Below are positions 48,303 to 59,184 of a stretch of 64,000 nucleotides of DNA, piece after piece. The notes below the pieces were generated by a model. The model saw nothing but the letters and a program-made list of their open reading frames with translations. It was not told the origin of the DNA and searched no databases. The DNA comes from Antilocapra americana (Eukaryota > Chordata > Mammalia > Artiodactyla > Antilocapridae). How positions within the stretch are numbered: position 1 is the stretch's first letter; every line of letters starts with the position of its first letter. The DNA lies in the NCBI GenBank assembly GCA_007570785.1, contig ML660777.1, positions 9,881,908-9,945,907 of the forward strand, written 5' to 3'. The position numbers and the translations under genes were made by a program.

Positions 48303-49015
48303 GCCTGTAGCAAGTTTTTTCAGTTCTTGGCGTTTGTCATAGAACTAGATGCTGGAGCCACGTTGAAGTTCATCACGAAATGCTTGCCCAAAGTTATTGA
48401 AAAGGGCGGCTCCCCAGTTAGGATGTTAATGTGTGTTAAAACAGACACTGCTAGAAATGTCTTCATGGGGCTCTGATACGATCCAAGCAGAGCTTCAGGC
48501 AGCTTCTGATGATTTAACAACTTTGCAGTTGATTTTTCTTTTTCTATGTAAATAGTTTCCAAAGAGCACAGATCGTTGAACAACAATAGCTCTTATCATT
48601 TTCAAACGTGAGGTCAGAGCCTAAAGGAAATGAGCTTGAGGCTAGAAATTACCTGGAGCAAAAAGAAATTGTAATGAAAACAGAGACTGATGGTCAACCC
48701 CATGGTGTTTCTCTGGGCTTCTGATCACAGTAAATATAGAGAGAAACAGGGAGAACTTAAAAAACTTCATGGGTCAGCAAAACCTTTTCCAGTCCTCATG
48801 GCTTAGAGACTAAGGCCTTAGCAAATCATGTATGGTATGGGTTACATGCAAGATGATGAGCGGTTCCCTTGTGAGCCATTGCTTCTTGTTCCGAAATGTG
48901 ACCAGTTTTTTTCTTTTTTTAGCTTCAAATCGGTGTATTTTTTTTTTGATGTATTTTTAAATGTTTCTGCCAGCAATTACACACTATGGTTTCCTCTCAC
49001 TTTTCCCCCCTGCAG

Positions 49016-49208
49016 TGTTCTATCTCTTCATCAGAAGAGGAGAGACTTCCTTCCACCAGGAGACCTAAGACGCCAACATCAAGTGACTGCTCTGACCTTC
49101 ATACTCAAACCAACTGGACCAAGTCACTTCCCTTGCCGACACCAGAAGAGAAGATGCGGCAGCAAGCCCAAACAGTCCAGGCTGACGTGGTTCCTATTAA
49201 CATAACTG
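49016..49208 (+). CDS. NHSL1: NHSL1 exon 4
   Basis: A pyrimidine-rich acceptor (TTTTCCCCCCTGCAG) ends at 49015 and donor GTATGC starts at 49209. The exon is 193 bp, entering in phase 0 and leaving in phase 1. It encodes CSISSSEEERLPSTRRPKTP, then a segment with TQTNWTKSLPLPTPEEKM, and ends QADVVPINITG when joined to exon 5. The NW(T/S)K(S/A)LPLPTPEEKM block is shared with NHS and is a strong family marker. Ser-Glu-Glu-Glu near the start looks like a casein kinase 2 type site (inference). Two other frames are also open here but have no family match. A Bov-tA SINE ends about 710 bp upstream. Confidence 0.96.
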
Positions 49209-52200
49209 GTATGCTTTGCTCTGTGGACAGGTTCCAGATGTTCTGGGAGAATGACTGTGGCTCTTTGTTTGGTATATGCTCTTAGCGTATCATTCATACA
49301 ACAGAGGTAGAAAGCTGTGGTCTGACTTCCTGCTCTTTGTTGAATGAAGGGAATACGAAAATGTATATGTGTGTGCATGTCAAATACCTATTGCTTTTAG
49401 ATTTGTAGACTGTATCACCAAAGGTTGATGTCAGAGAACTCAGTGGTCCAGCCATTCGGCTAAAGTGTGTCTTTTCATTGAATTGCCTTTTTTAAATATT
49501 TTGGCTATATGGAAATATCTTCTAAATGTGATCTTGGGTGAGAAAAACTTAGGAACACATTTAATATTTCTGAGTGATTTTCTTACCTTCTTGTTTTCTC
49601 AAGTAGAAAAAGGGGAAAAGTACTCAAAATAAAAATATGAAATATACATTTTAAAAAATCTAATAGGATAGTAAAAGTATATCTTGATCTCCATAATTTG
49701 AAGTCTATAATCATCAAATAAAAATCCATTCCTTCTAAATATAAAAAATTTAGAACATGTTAGGCTGACATATGAATATTAATTGCCAAATGTGAAATTC
49801 AAGTTCTTGCAGAATATTATATTCAGGTTTTAATCATCTGTGATAATTAAGGTGACAAGGTACGTAAAGCTCAGACAGTATTTCACAAACATAGAGAACT
49901 GTTAATGAATATCAAAATTTTCCTGCCCTGTCACTTCCATATCCTGCAGAGAAGATAGATCATTGGTCTGGGGAGTGTACAAAATGCAAAATAGAGTGTT
50001 AAGAGTTGGTGGCTTCAGACATTAGACTGTGTTCAAGAGAAAACATTACTGGTAGTCATACTGATAATCAGCTCATACAAAATCTGGCTTATAAGGCCAG
50101 AACCTAAAAAAATCAGGTGATCAATAAGGATAAGTTTTCATTAAAAATTAGAATGAAAACTTGTCATACCTTTGCTATGTTTCTGAGGCTACTGCTCCTG
50201 ACTGCTTGCTAAGAGTTTTTTTACCATGGCATTGGTTAGCTTTTAAGGGACTAAAAACATTTTGATAGTTACTGACAAATTTTTTTAAACCTTACAAGAT
50301 GTTTAAAAATTACATTTAAAAGTCTTTTGAATTCCAGAGAAATTTAATAAGTACATGAATTATTTTAAATTCTATGTACATTTTCCCACATTTACCGTAC
50401 TAAAGCCTTGCAGGAATAGCATGGCATTTTATTCCATTTTCTTTGCAAATAGCATTGATTTTTCTGAGTATGACTCTCATTCACCAAATCATACTTTTAA
50501 AAGTATTTTTATATATAGTTGTATTTCAGAACAAAGTGTAATGTTTATATGGCTGTGTATTTTCTGCGAGAAAATGCATTACATTATTTGATTGATTAAA
50601 AGCCTCAGAATTAATATTGTAAGATTGTGCTATGAAATGTAACAATCCTTAATGGAATTCATATAAGATGCATTTTAGTGAAATTAGGAAATTTAAAGCA
50701 GAATAGATTTTTCAGGAATAAAGAATAATTTACAGTGAAATACATTGTCACAACAGCAGACAACCTCTGAACTTTATTCTCTCCTGTCTGATGAGTAAGT
50801 GGATATGAATTACATAGAGTTTAAAAGGAGGCCTTGAAAATGCCACACAGGAGAGGTGAATGACAATAAAGAAATGAGCAATACGAGTTAGGACAAAATG
50901 TAGTTTACTTTGAGTGATTAACATTTTTGGAAATGTAGAAGGCAAATGCCTAATGACATATTTATTGATCCATTTTCTGGATCTGTGTGTTTACATATAC
51001 ACACATCTATTTCATAAAGAAGTAGTTTTTCTGATATTCTGGTATAAAGAAGCATTAAATTTGTTTACTTTTAGTGGTTGAATTGACATAGGTTATACAG
51101 CTCCCCACTCTTTAAATGATACATTTCCAAAGCACTAGAAGATAAAATGTAGCTTCCTGTAGGGCGTTGTCACATGCTCATTTATTTGGGTGAACATTGA
51201 CCTTCTATTTGGTTTTCAGTACAGTTCAGCAGAGGCAAGAATGCCAATAAATATATTATTTCAAATGCAGAGAGATGCTTGCCAGGCAGAGAGGAAGAAA
51301 ACATTAGTATAATGAGCTGCCGGCTTGAAAATCGATTTATTCCCTTTAGTCATAGTCCTGTGTCCTGTGGGAACTCATCCTGTTCTAAGAGCTGAAGAGA
51401 AAAAGAATGTGTAAAATAAAATGTGCATATGAGTAAGTTGTTTAATCTGCCATGTGGGATAGCAGCTCTTACACTTGGAAGGTAAATAGGATGAGCAAAC
51501 ACGCTGAAGCAGTTCTTACAGACTGCCTTTGGACTGATGTCTGAGCCAGCTAAATTGATTTCTAAGTGGTAATCCTGACGGACTACTGCCATTTTTCAAT
51601 GAAAAGGAATAATTAAATCCCTCTCAATTCAGTAGACATTTACTGAATAACTACTTTGTGTCAGGCATCGAGCTGAATGCCACAGGCGATGCCACGGTGC
51701 ATGGTCATGGTCCCTACCCTTTAGAAATGTTCAACCCAGTAGAGACGGTCTTTTTAGGTCATGATAAAGGATGGAGAGTTTGGCACCGGTAATGGTGTAT
51801 GTCTTCGATGTTCATCCTCGCAGTTTGTTTTTTAATTTCCTTGGAGCTTGGGTGGTTTATCTTTGTTTTTTGTGTAGAAAGCAAACCTGGAGACTAAATA
51901 CAACTGTCTGTTAATATTTTGTCCATTCTTAATGATTTGAGCCCAAGAAAATGTTTTTCCTCTGCCACAGAAAACAAATGAACCAGTGAAGTCCTGACTG
52001 GCCTCTTATAGGCCATATTTGCTGTTGTACATAGTGATGCGTTTATCACAGTGATGGTACCTTCTGGTGTTTCAGGGTTTTCTCTAAATCATTTCTGTTT
52101 TTCCTCCATTAGGAACAAAGTTGCGAGCATTTTCAAATTTACAAGCCCTCATCTAAGTTTGTTGCTTTGTAGATGAAATGTGTTTTGATCATTCCAATCT

Positions 52201-53275
52201 TTTATCCTCAGTTTCTGGTTCTGTTCACAATGTATTCCTATTAAAACAGGAGATACATTGTCCACCATGTATCCACTTTTGAATGTGCATCAGTGTTGCT
52301 GAAAAGAGTGAATAATTTTTAAACTTTTCTAATAATATGGAAGTATATATTTTGTATGTGTATATATGTATTTTTAAATCTCTTTTTGAGAAGAACCATT
52401 TAATAAGGTCAATGCTATAAAACTTTTCTTCAAATGTCAAGTAATTTAAAGCAGACCAAACAGTAATTGATATGTTACTATTTTAGGGTATCCCATGGTG
52501 TGATAATCACACAACTTACACACTAGAAAGAAAAAACTTCGATGTGGCATTCTGGGTTTGATTTCAACATACCTGTAATGAATTTAGATCAACTTTTGAA
52601 AAGTGATTAAGAAACAGTGAGAAGCAATTTAACAAACTGCAGTGCTACTGGGTCTCATTGTGATAAAAGTACTTTATCATTATAAGGCTTTTTCGTTATC
52701 ATTGTGTCTCACACCATAGCAATTACTGCAGTCTATTCAAATTATGAGCCTCCTTGACTGAAGAAAAGTCTTCAGCTAGGAATTCTTGATTAAGTTACTT
52801 GTTTCATCACATAGGACAAGACATTACTTTGGTCTCTGGAGAGGACCAGATGAAGCAAATAAACTCATCTCAAGCTGATGTAAAGTGTGATTTTCGTGAC
52901 CAGAACCAAAATACACAGTGATGTAAAGCATGATTTTGGTGACCAAACACTTTTGTGAAACACTTCCAAAATAACCCAGTTTTAAAATAACACAAAATCA
53001 CTCGTCCAGTGAGTTATTCACCAGTTTGCATTTGCAAATGAGCTTAAGGTACTTTCTTTGAATGGACATACACCCAGAAATTGGAAAACAGCCTTATGAT
53101 GCTAATGTGCTTTCCTCCCCCTTTTGCCCTTCAGCATCCATTCATCATTGTATGACTGGCTAACATCATTATTAATACCTTCTTATCATTTTACAACAAG
53201 CTTCTGGAAGAAAGTGCATGGTGTCAGCTTGCTTGAAAATAACATTGCTTTGCTTGTTCTACTACTCTGCATTAG
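49209..53275 (+). other. NHSL1 intron 4
   Basis: A 4.1 kb intron from GTATGC to TGCATTAG. Apart from an L2-like piece at 51620-51790 I recognise no transposon. AT-rich with no long ORF. Together with flanking sequence it forms a ~6 kb block (48303-54307) without any ruminant-specific SINE or BovB. Confidence 0.8.
51620..51790 (-). mobile_element. L2/L3-like LINE fragment, antisense
   Basis: CAGTAGACATTTACTGAATA, CTACTTTGTGTCAGGCATCG and TGGTCATGGTCCCTACCCTT resemble the antisense CR1-type LINE tail. Confidence 0.5.
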
Positions 53276-53407
53276 GGGAGAATTTCGATCGCCAGGCCAG
53301 CCTTCGGCGGTCTCTAATTTACACAGACACTCTGGTAAGACGACCGAAGAAAGTCAAAAGGAGAAAGACTATTACAGGAGTCCCTGACAGCATACAGAAG
53401 GAGCTAG
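53276..53407 (+). CDS. NHSL1: NHSL1 exon 5, with basic NLS-like stretch
   Basis: The acceptor ...CTGCATTAG ends at 53275, preceded by an interrupted pyrimidine tract; donor GTATGG starts at 53408. The exon is 132 bp, phase 1 at both ends. It encodes GENFDRQASLRRSLIYTDTL, then VRRPKKVKRRKTITGVPDS and IQKEL. The segment RRPKKVKRRK (53338-53367) is a classic-looking basic nuclear localisation signal, and NHS has a similar basic run at the same place. A consensus donor-like sequence CTG|GTAAGA sits inside the exon (GT at 53335), just before the basic stretch. Being symmetrical, this exon could be skipped without a frameshift, which would remove the basic run. Confidence 0.95.
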
Positions 53408-54111
53408 GTATGGCTCATCAGAACTGTATTCTGTTGCCCCTCATTCCTACTCACCATTACTACCCTAACCTTATCCGTGGTCCTTATGAAATCAATACAT
53501 TCTGATAGCCTTTTTGTACCTCAGAAGGTCAGCTTCTTTCCTGAACGAGGCACTGGGTACAAATCTTACCATTCCACACAGGTGATTTGTTGAATTTTGA
53601 TGACAAGGTAAGAGGAAGAGCATATTGACTGGGATGATAGAAATTAGACATTTATGTCATCATCTCTGTGTACCTTCAACGGCGAGCATGCCCACAATAA
53701 AATTACTTTCAGTTTAGAGCTTACGTTTTCATGAAACCAAAAACTTATTCTAGGACTTCAGATTGTGAGTATGGACTTCATTAGTTATACTGACAATATT
53801 GGTGGCATTTTGTCATCCAACATCATTAGTAAATACCAGTAAAACTGAAAGTAGTCATTTGTGTTGGATAATGCCTTACTGGTACTTCTGGTGAAACAAA
53901 TTCATAGCTTTTTGATTTGGTATTTCTCAACCTGTGGTTGAAAAACAGAAACCAAAAGTTTCTTTTGACTGGTGCAGAAGATGTTTTACTTCATTATTCA
54001 CTCACCCATGTGGTTTCTGCTTATCTTTATATATGCTTTGGATAACCTTTTCTTTTCTTTCTTTATTCATTGCCTCACCTGTTTTTTCATGGCCTATCAG
54101 GAATGCTTGCT

Positions 54112-54307
54112 GAGGCAGTAGGGGCTTCAGTACCAGGCTGCTTCAGTGTGAATCTTGTCTCTGCCTCTTACTTGCTGGGCAGCCTCAAGCTGGTTATTTC
54201 ACCTCTCTGAATCTACTTTTTCGCTCAAAAAAAAAAGAGTGTGGTTGCTGATGTTAATAGAACCTAATTCATAGGGCTGTTTGAGGATTTAATGAATTTA
54301 TACAGGT
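54112..54307 (+). mobile_element. MIRb SINE
   Basis: GTGAATCTTGTCTCTGCCTC, TTACTTGCTGGGCAGCCTCA, GGGCTGTTTGAGGATTTAAT follow the MIRb order. Confidence 0.75.
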
Positions 54308-54512
54308 AGAGCAGGTGGTACCTGGTATCTGCCTGCCAATGCAGGAGTTGAGGGTTCAATCTCTGAGTCAGGAATATCCCCTGGAGAAGGAAATGGCAAC
54401 CCGCTCCTGTATTCTTGCCTGGAAAACTCCATGGACAGAGGAGCCTGGTGGGCTACAATGTAATGAAGTCACAAAGAGTTGGACACAACTGAGTGTACAC
54501 ACACACACAGTA
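54308..54512 (+). mobile_element. Bov-tA SINE, inserted at the MIR end
   Basis: AGCAGGTGGTACCTGGTATC, then AATATCCCCTGGAGAAGGAA and CACAAAGAGTTGGACACAAC, with a (CA)n tail. The 5' head is shortened. Confidence 0.85.
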
Positions 54513-54629
54513 CTATTAATATATATGTATTAGCTGCTATTGTAATTATTGTACCAACTTAATACTACCTATCTTGAATCTTACCTTTTTCTCTTTGGTC
54601 AAGCTGTGGACTTCTTTGCTTATAATTAC

Positions 54630-55315
54630 TCAACATGCAGAAAACTAAGATCATGGCATTTGGACCCATCACTTCATGGCAAATAGATGGGGAAACAGTG
54701 GAAGCAGTGACAGACTTTATTTTGGGGGGCTCCAAAATCACTGCAGATGGTGACTGCAGCCATGAAATTAACAGATGCTTGCTCCTTGGAAGAAAAGTTA
54801 TGACCAACCTAGATAGCATATTAAAAAGCAGAGACATTACTTTGCCAGCAAAGATCTGTCTAGTCAAAGCTATGGTTTTTCCAGTAGTCATGTATGAATG
54901 TGAGAGTTGGATCATAAAGAAAGCTGAGCACCCAAGAATTGAAGCTTTTAAACTGTAGTGTTGGAGAAGACTCTTGAGAGTCCCTTGGACTGCAAAGAAA
55001 TCCAACCAGTCTATCCTGAAGAAGATCAGTCCTGAATATTCATTGGAAGGACTGATGCTGAAAGCTGAAACTCCAATACTTTGCCGCCTGATGCAAAGAA
55101 CTGACTCATTGGAAAAGACCATGATGCTGGGAAAGATTGAAGACAGGAGGAGAAGGGGATGACAGAGGATGAGATGGTTAGAATGGCATCACCAACTCGG
55201 TGGACATGAGTTTGAGTACAAACTCTGGGAGTTGGTGGTAGACAGGGAAGCCTGACGTGCTACCGTCTGTGGGGTTGCAAAGAGTTAGACATGACTGAGC
55301 AACTGAACTGAACTG
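54630..55315 (+). mobile_element. BovB LINE 3' part, sense
   Basis: The only sense BovB here: AAAACTAAGATCATGGCATT, then GACATTACTTTGCCAGCAAA and GTCCCTTGGACTGCAAAGAA, ending in the CTGAACTGAACTGA tail. It encodes a broken C-terminal piece of the BovB protein (107 codons open). Confidence 0.92.
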
Positions 55316-56599
55316 ATGTTATTTGCTATTGAGGGCTGTACTCTAAAAACTCCAAATCATTACTTCTGAACTTGCCTATCACTGTTTTAGGCAAAATGAG
55401 TTTATCCCAGCAACGGTAGTATATGTTATAGCACGTCGAGGTAGTTTCAGCTTCGAGGTGTCACAGGCGTCATTCCTCTCTGCTTTCTTCCTGACACCCT
55501 TGCCTGCATACATGCCTTGTATTAGGGAGGGAAGGCTTATTCTTGTTTACCTGGCATTGTCTCTCTTTACTGCCATCCAGTTCTCCGGTATGTGTTCTCT
55601 GCCTTCCACACTGCAACTACAAAGGGATGAATAGCAGTGCTTTTCATCTGCATTAGGTAGCCTCAGTGACCCAGACGACAGTGGATGCTTGTCTTGCCCC
55701 GTAACACAGGGATTTTATCACTAATAAAGGCCAGATTGCATCCACAGGATTTACGAAGGCTGCCTCTGGTTCATGCCCTCACATCGCCTCCTTTAGTGGC
55801 CCAGGCCTCCTGTATCCCATTCTTTTATACTGTTTTGCTTTCTTCTTTAGGTGACAGGCAACTAATTTGAGAAAAAATAATGTGTACTGGTATGCCTAGC
55901 AGATATTGGGCTAATTTCTTACAGCGCTTAGATAACATTTATATTTTGACTGCTCTTTTAGAAGATGTGCCTTAACCTAAAAAAAGTAACTTTACAGACA
56001 ACTCTTTGTAAGATAACAAGGTTGATGTTTCCAGGTAGGCTACCTTTTAAGTGACTTTCCAGTCAAAATGAGTAGGTTTTGGATGGCTTTGTGCCCAGAG
56101 TATAAGAACAGTTTGGCCCAGATAAAGATGGACATACACGTAAATATTCAATATGAATTGTCTATCTACATCTATCTGTCTGATTTCTAAAGCCTCAAAG
56201 TTAAGAACTTTTAACACTTTTTTTTTTTAGCTGAGCCAATCAGTATGGAGCCAGTAACTCAGTTGTGAAGTATCTGATCAGCTAGGTAAATCGTATCTCT
56301 GTAATTTTAATATTTTTAAAACTGGTGATTGAGTCTCTGAGGCCCTCATTCATTTCTCTTTTGCCCATAACAGGAACACCACTAATACTGAGGCAAAAAA
56401 AAAAGCTTCCTGCACATCACCTGTGTTGTGAGTGTTGCCAAATAAGAAACTTTTGGTGTCATTGCACAGTTGATGACATGACCTGGATCGTGGCTGGAGG
56501 TCAGCTGAGACAGCTACAACCACTCTAGTTTTATAGATAGGCCAATTGGAAGGACTAGTGGGTAGAGTAAGGGAAAGGAACATTTGAATATAGTGAAGT

Positions 56600-56732
56600 A
56601 TGAAGTGAAGTGAAAGTTGCTCAGTTGGTGTCCGACTCTCTGGGACCCCATGGACTATACAGTCTGTGGAATTCTCTAGGCTAGAATACTGGAGTAGGTA
56701 GCCTTTCCCTTCTCCAGGGGATCTTCCCACAT
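56600..56732 (-). mobile_element. Bov-A type SINE fragment, antisense
   Basis: GAAGTGAAGTGAAAGTTGCT tail, CCCCATGGACTATACAGTC, CTTCTCCAGGGGATCTTCCC. The tRNA head is missing. Confidence 0.85.
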
Positions 56733-57887
56733 TTAGCAAAAAAAAATGGATTGTACCTTTCCTTTGCTTCATTCGTTTGGGCAAGGGTTGACTATGACCT
56801 TTCTCCTAATATTTTGTACTCATGAGGCCTCTGATTTGAAAGCTTTGTGTTATCTTACTAATTATTATCAAAAGTAGATACTTACCTTAAGAATTAGTTT
56901 TCCTTAGCTATAGAGTGTGGTGAAGAATGACTGAGTCAGACAAATTAGACTTTATTTATTTTTTTTTGTCTTTAAACCCTTTTATTTATTTATTTTTTAA
57001 TTTATTTAATTTAGTTGGAGGCTAATTACTTTACAGTATTGTAGTGGGTCTTGCCATACATTGATATGAATCAGCCATGGGTTTACATGTGTTCCCCATC
57101 CTGAACCCCCCTCCCACCTCCCTCCCCGTCCCATCATCCCAGTGCACCAGCCCTGAGCTCCCTGTCTCATGCATCGAACCTGGACTGGCGATCTGTTTCA
57201 CATATGATAATATACATGTTTCAGTGCTATTCTCTCAGATCATCACACCCTCGCCTTCTCCCACTGAGTCCAAAAGACTGTTCTATACATCTGTGTCTCT
57301 TTTTCTGTCTCGCATATAGGGTTATCGTTAACCATCTTTCTAAATTCCATATATATGCACTGGTATACTATATTGGTGTTTTTCTTTCTGGCTTACTTCA
57401 CTCTGTATAATGGTCTCCAGTTTCATCCACCTCATTAGAACTGATTCAAATGTATTCTTTTTTTTTTTTTAATTTTCTTTACTTTATTGTGTTTGTTTTG
57501 CCATACACTGACATGAATCTGCCATGGGTATACATATATTCCCCCTCCAGAACCCCCCTCCCTCCCCCCTCCTGATTCCCTTCCCCTGGGTCATCTCGGT
57601 GCACCAGCCCTGAGCATCAACCCTGGGCTGGCGATTGATTTCACATATGATAATTAACATGTTTCAGTGCCATTCTCCCATATCATCCCACCCTTGCCCT
57701 CTTCCACAGAGTCCTCGAGTCTGTTCTATACATCTGTGTTTCTTTTGCTTTCTCACATGCAGGGTTCTCATTACCATTTTTCTAAATTCCATATATATGT
57801 GTTAGTATACTGTATTTTTGTTTTTCCTTCTGGCTTACTTCACTCTGGAGAATAGGCTCCAGTTCCATCCACCTGAGTAGAACTGAT

Positions 57888-58250
57888 TCAAATGAATTTT
57901 TTTTTTAATGCTGAGTAATATTCCATTGTGTGTATGTACCACAGCTTTCTTATCCATTCGTCTGTTGATGGACATCTGGGTTGCTTCCATGTCCTGGCTA
58001 TTATAAATAGTGTTGCGATGAACATTGGGGTGCATGTGTCTCTTTCAATTCTGGTTTCCTCGGTGTGTATGCCCAGCAGTGGGATTGCTGGGTCATATGG
58101 CAGTTCTATTTCCAGTTTTTTAAGGAACCTCCACACTGTTCTCCATAGTGGCTGTACTAGTTTGCATTCCCACCAACAGTGTAAGAGGGTTCCCTTTTCT
58201 CCACACCCTCTCCAGCATTTAATGTTTGTAGACTTTTGGATAACAGCCAT
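57888..58250 (-). pseudogene. L1 ORF2p extreme C-terminus (120 codons open)
   Basis: Contains [20 protein letters not shown], the Cys-rich C-terminal motif of mammalian L1 ORF2 proteins, then [20 protein letters not shown] and [20 protein letters not shown]. It is out of frame with the preceding 285-codon piece. Confidence 0.9.
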
Positions 58251-58326
58251 TCTGACTGGTGTGAAATGGTACTCATTGTGGTTTTGATTTGCATTTCTCT
58301 AATAATGAGTGATGTTGAGCATCTTT

Positions 58327-59184
58327 TCATGTGTTTGTTAGCCATCTGTATGTCTTCTTTAGAGAAATGTCTGTTTGGTTCTTTGGCCCATTTTTTGATT
58401 GGGTCATTTGTTTTTTTTTGGAATTGAGCTGCAGGAGTTGCTTGGATATACCCAAATTGTATATTTTTGAGATTAATTCTTTGTCAGTTGCTTCGTTTGC
58501 TATTATTTTCTCCCATTCTAAAGGCTGTCTTTTCACTTTACTTATAGTTTCCTTTGTTGTGCAAAAGCTTTTAAGTTTAATTAGGTCCAATTTGTTTATT
58601 TTTGCTTTTATTTCCAATATTCTGGGAGGTGGGTCATAGAGGATCCTGCTGTGATTTATGTCGGAGAGTGTTTTGCCTATGTTTTCCTCTAGGAGTTTTA
58701 TAGTTTCTGGTCTTAGGTATAGATATTTAATCCATTTTGAGTTTATTTTTGTGTATGGTGTTAGAAAGTGTTCTTGTTTCATTCTTTTACAAGTGGTTGA
58801 CCAGTTTTCCCAGCACCACTTGTTAAAGAGATTGTCTTTTCTCCATTGTATATTCTTGCCTCCTTTGTCAAATATAAGGTGCCCATAGGTATGTGGACTT
58901 ATCTCTAGGCTTTCTATTTTGTTCCATTGATCTATATTTCTGTCTTTGTGCCAGTACCATACTGTATTGATGACTGTGGCTTTGTAGTAGAGCCTGAAGT
59001 CAGGAAGGTTGATTCCTCCAGTTCCATTCTTCTTTCTCAAGACTGCTTTGGCTAGTCGAGGCTTTTTGTATTTCCATACAAATTGTGAAATTATTTGTTC
59101 TATTTCTGTGAAAAATACCGTTGGTAGCTTGATAGGGATTGCATTGAATCTATAGATTGCTTTGGATAGTATACTCAATTTCAC
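58327..59184 (-). pseudogene. L1 ORF2p C-terminal piece (285 codons open)
   Basis: Minus-strand frame with [53 protein letters not shown] and [16 protein letters not shown], the part of L1 ORF2 that follows the reverse transcriptase domain. Further pieces at 59253-59510 and 59637-59855 ([24 protein letters not shown]) belong to the RT domain in other frames, so the element is frameshifted as well as 5'-truncated. A long open frame suggests a fairly young insertion. No functional protein is expected. Confidence 0.9.

Larger units (their letters stand above)
35839..49015 (+). other. NHSL1 intron 3
   Basis: A 13.2 kb intron (GTAAGG to CCTGCAG). Old L1, L2 and MIR remnants dominate; ruminant SINE/BovB insertions occur only near 39.7, 46.5-47.0 and 48.1 kb. 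No gene or repeat is recognised in 35839-36400, 37590-37900, 39900-41100, 41900-42630, 43490-44570, 45650-46230, 47490-48070 and 48305-49015. Confidence 0.85.
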
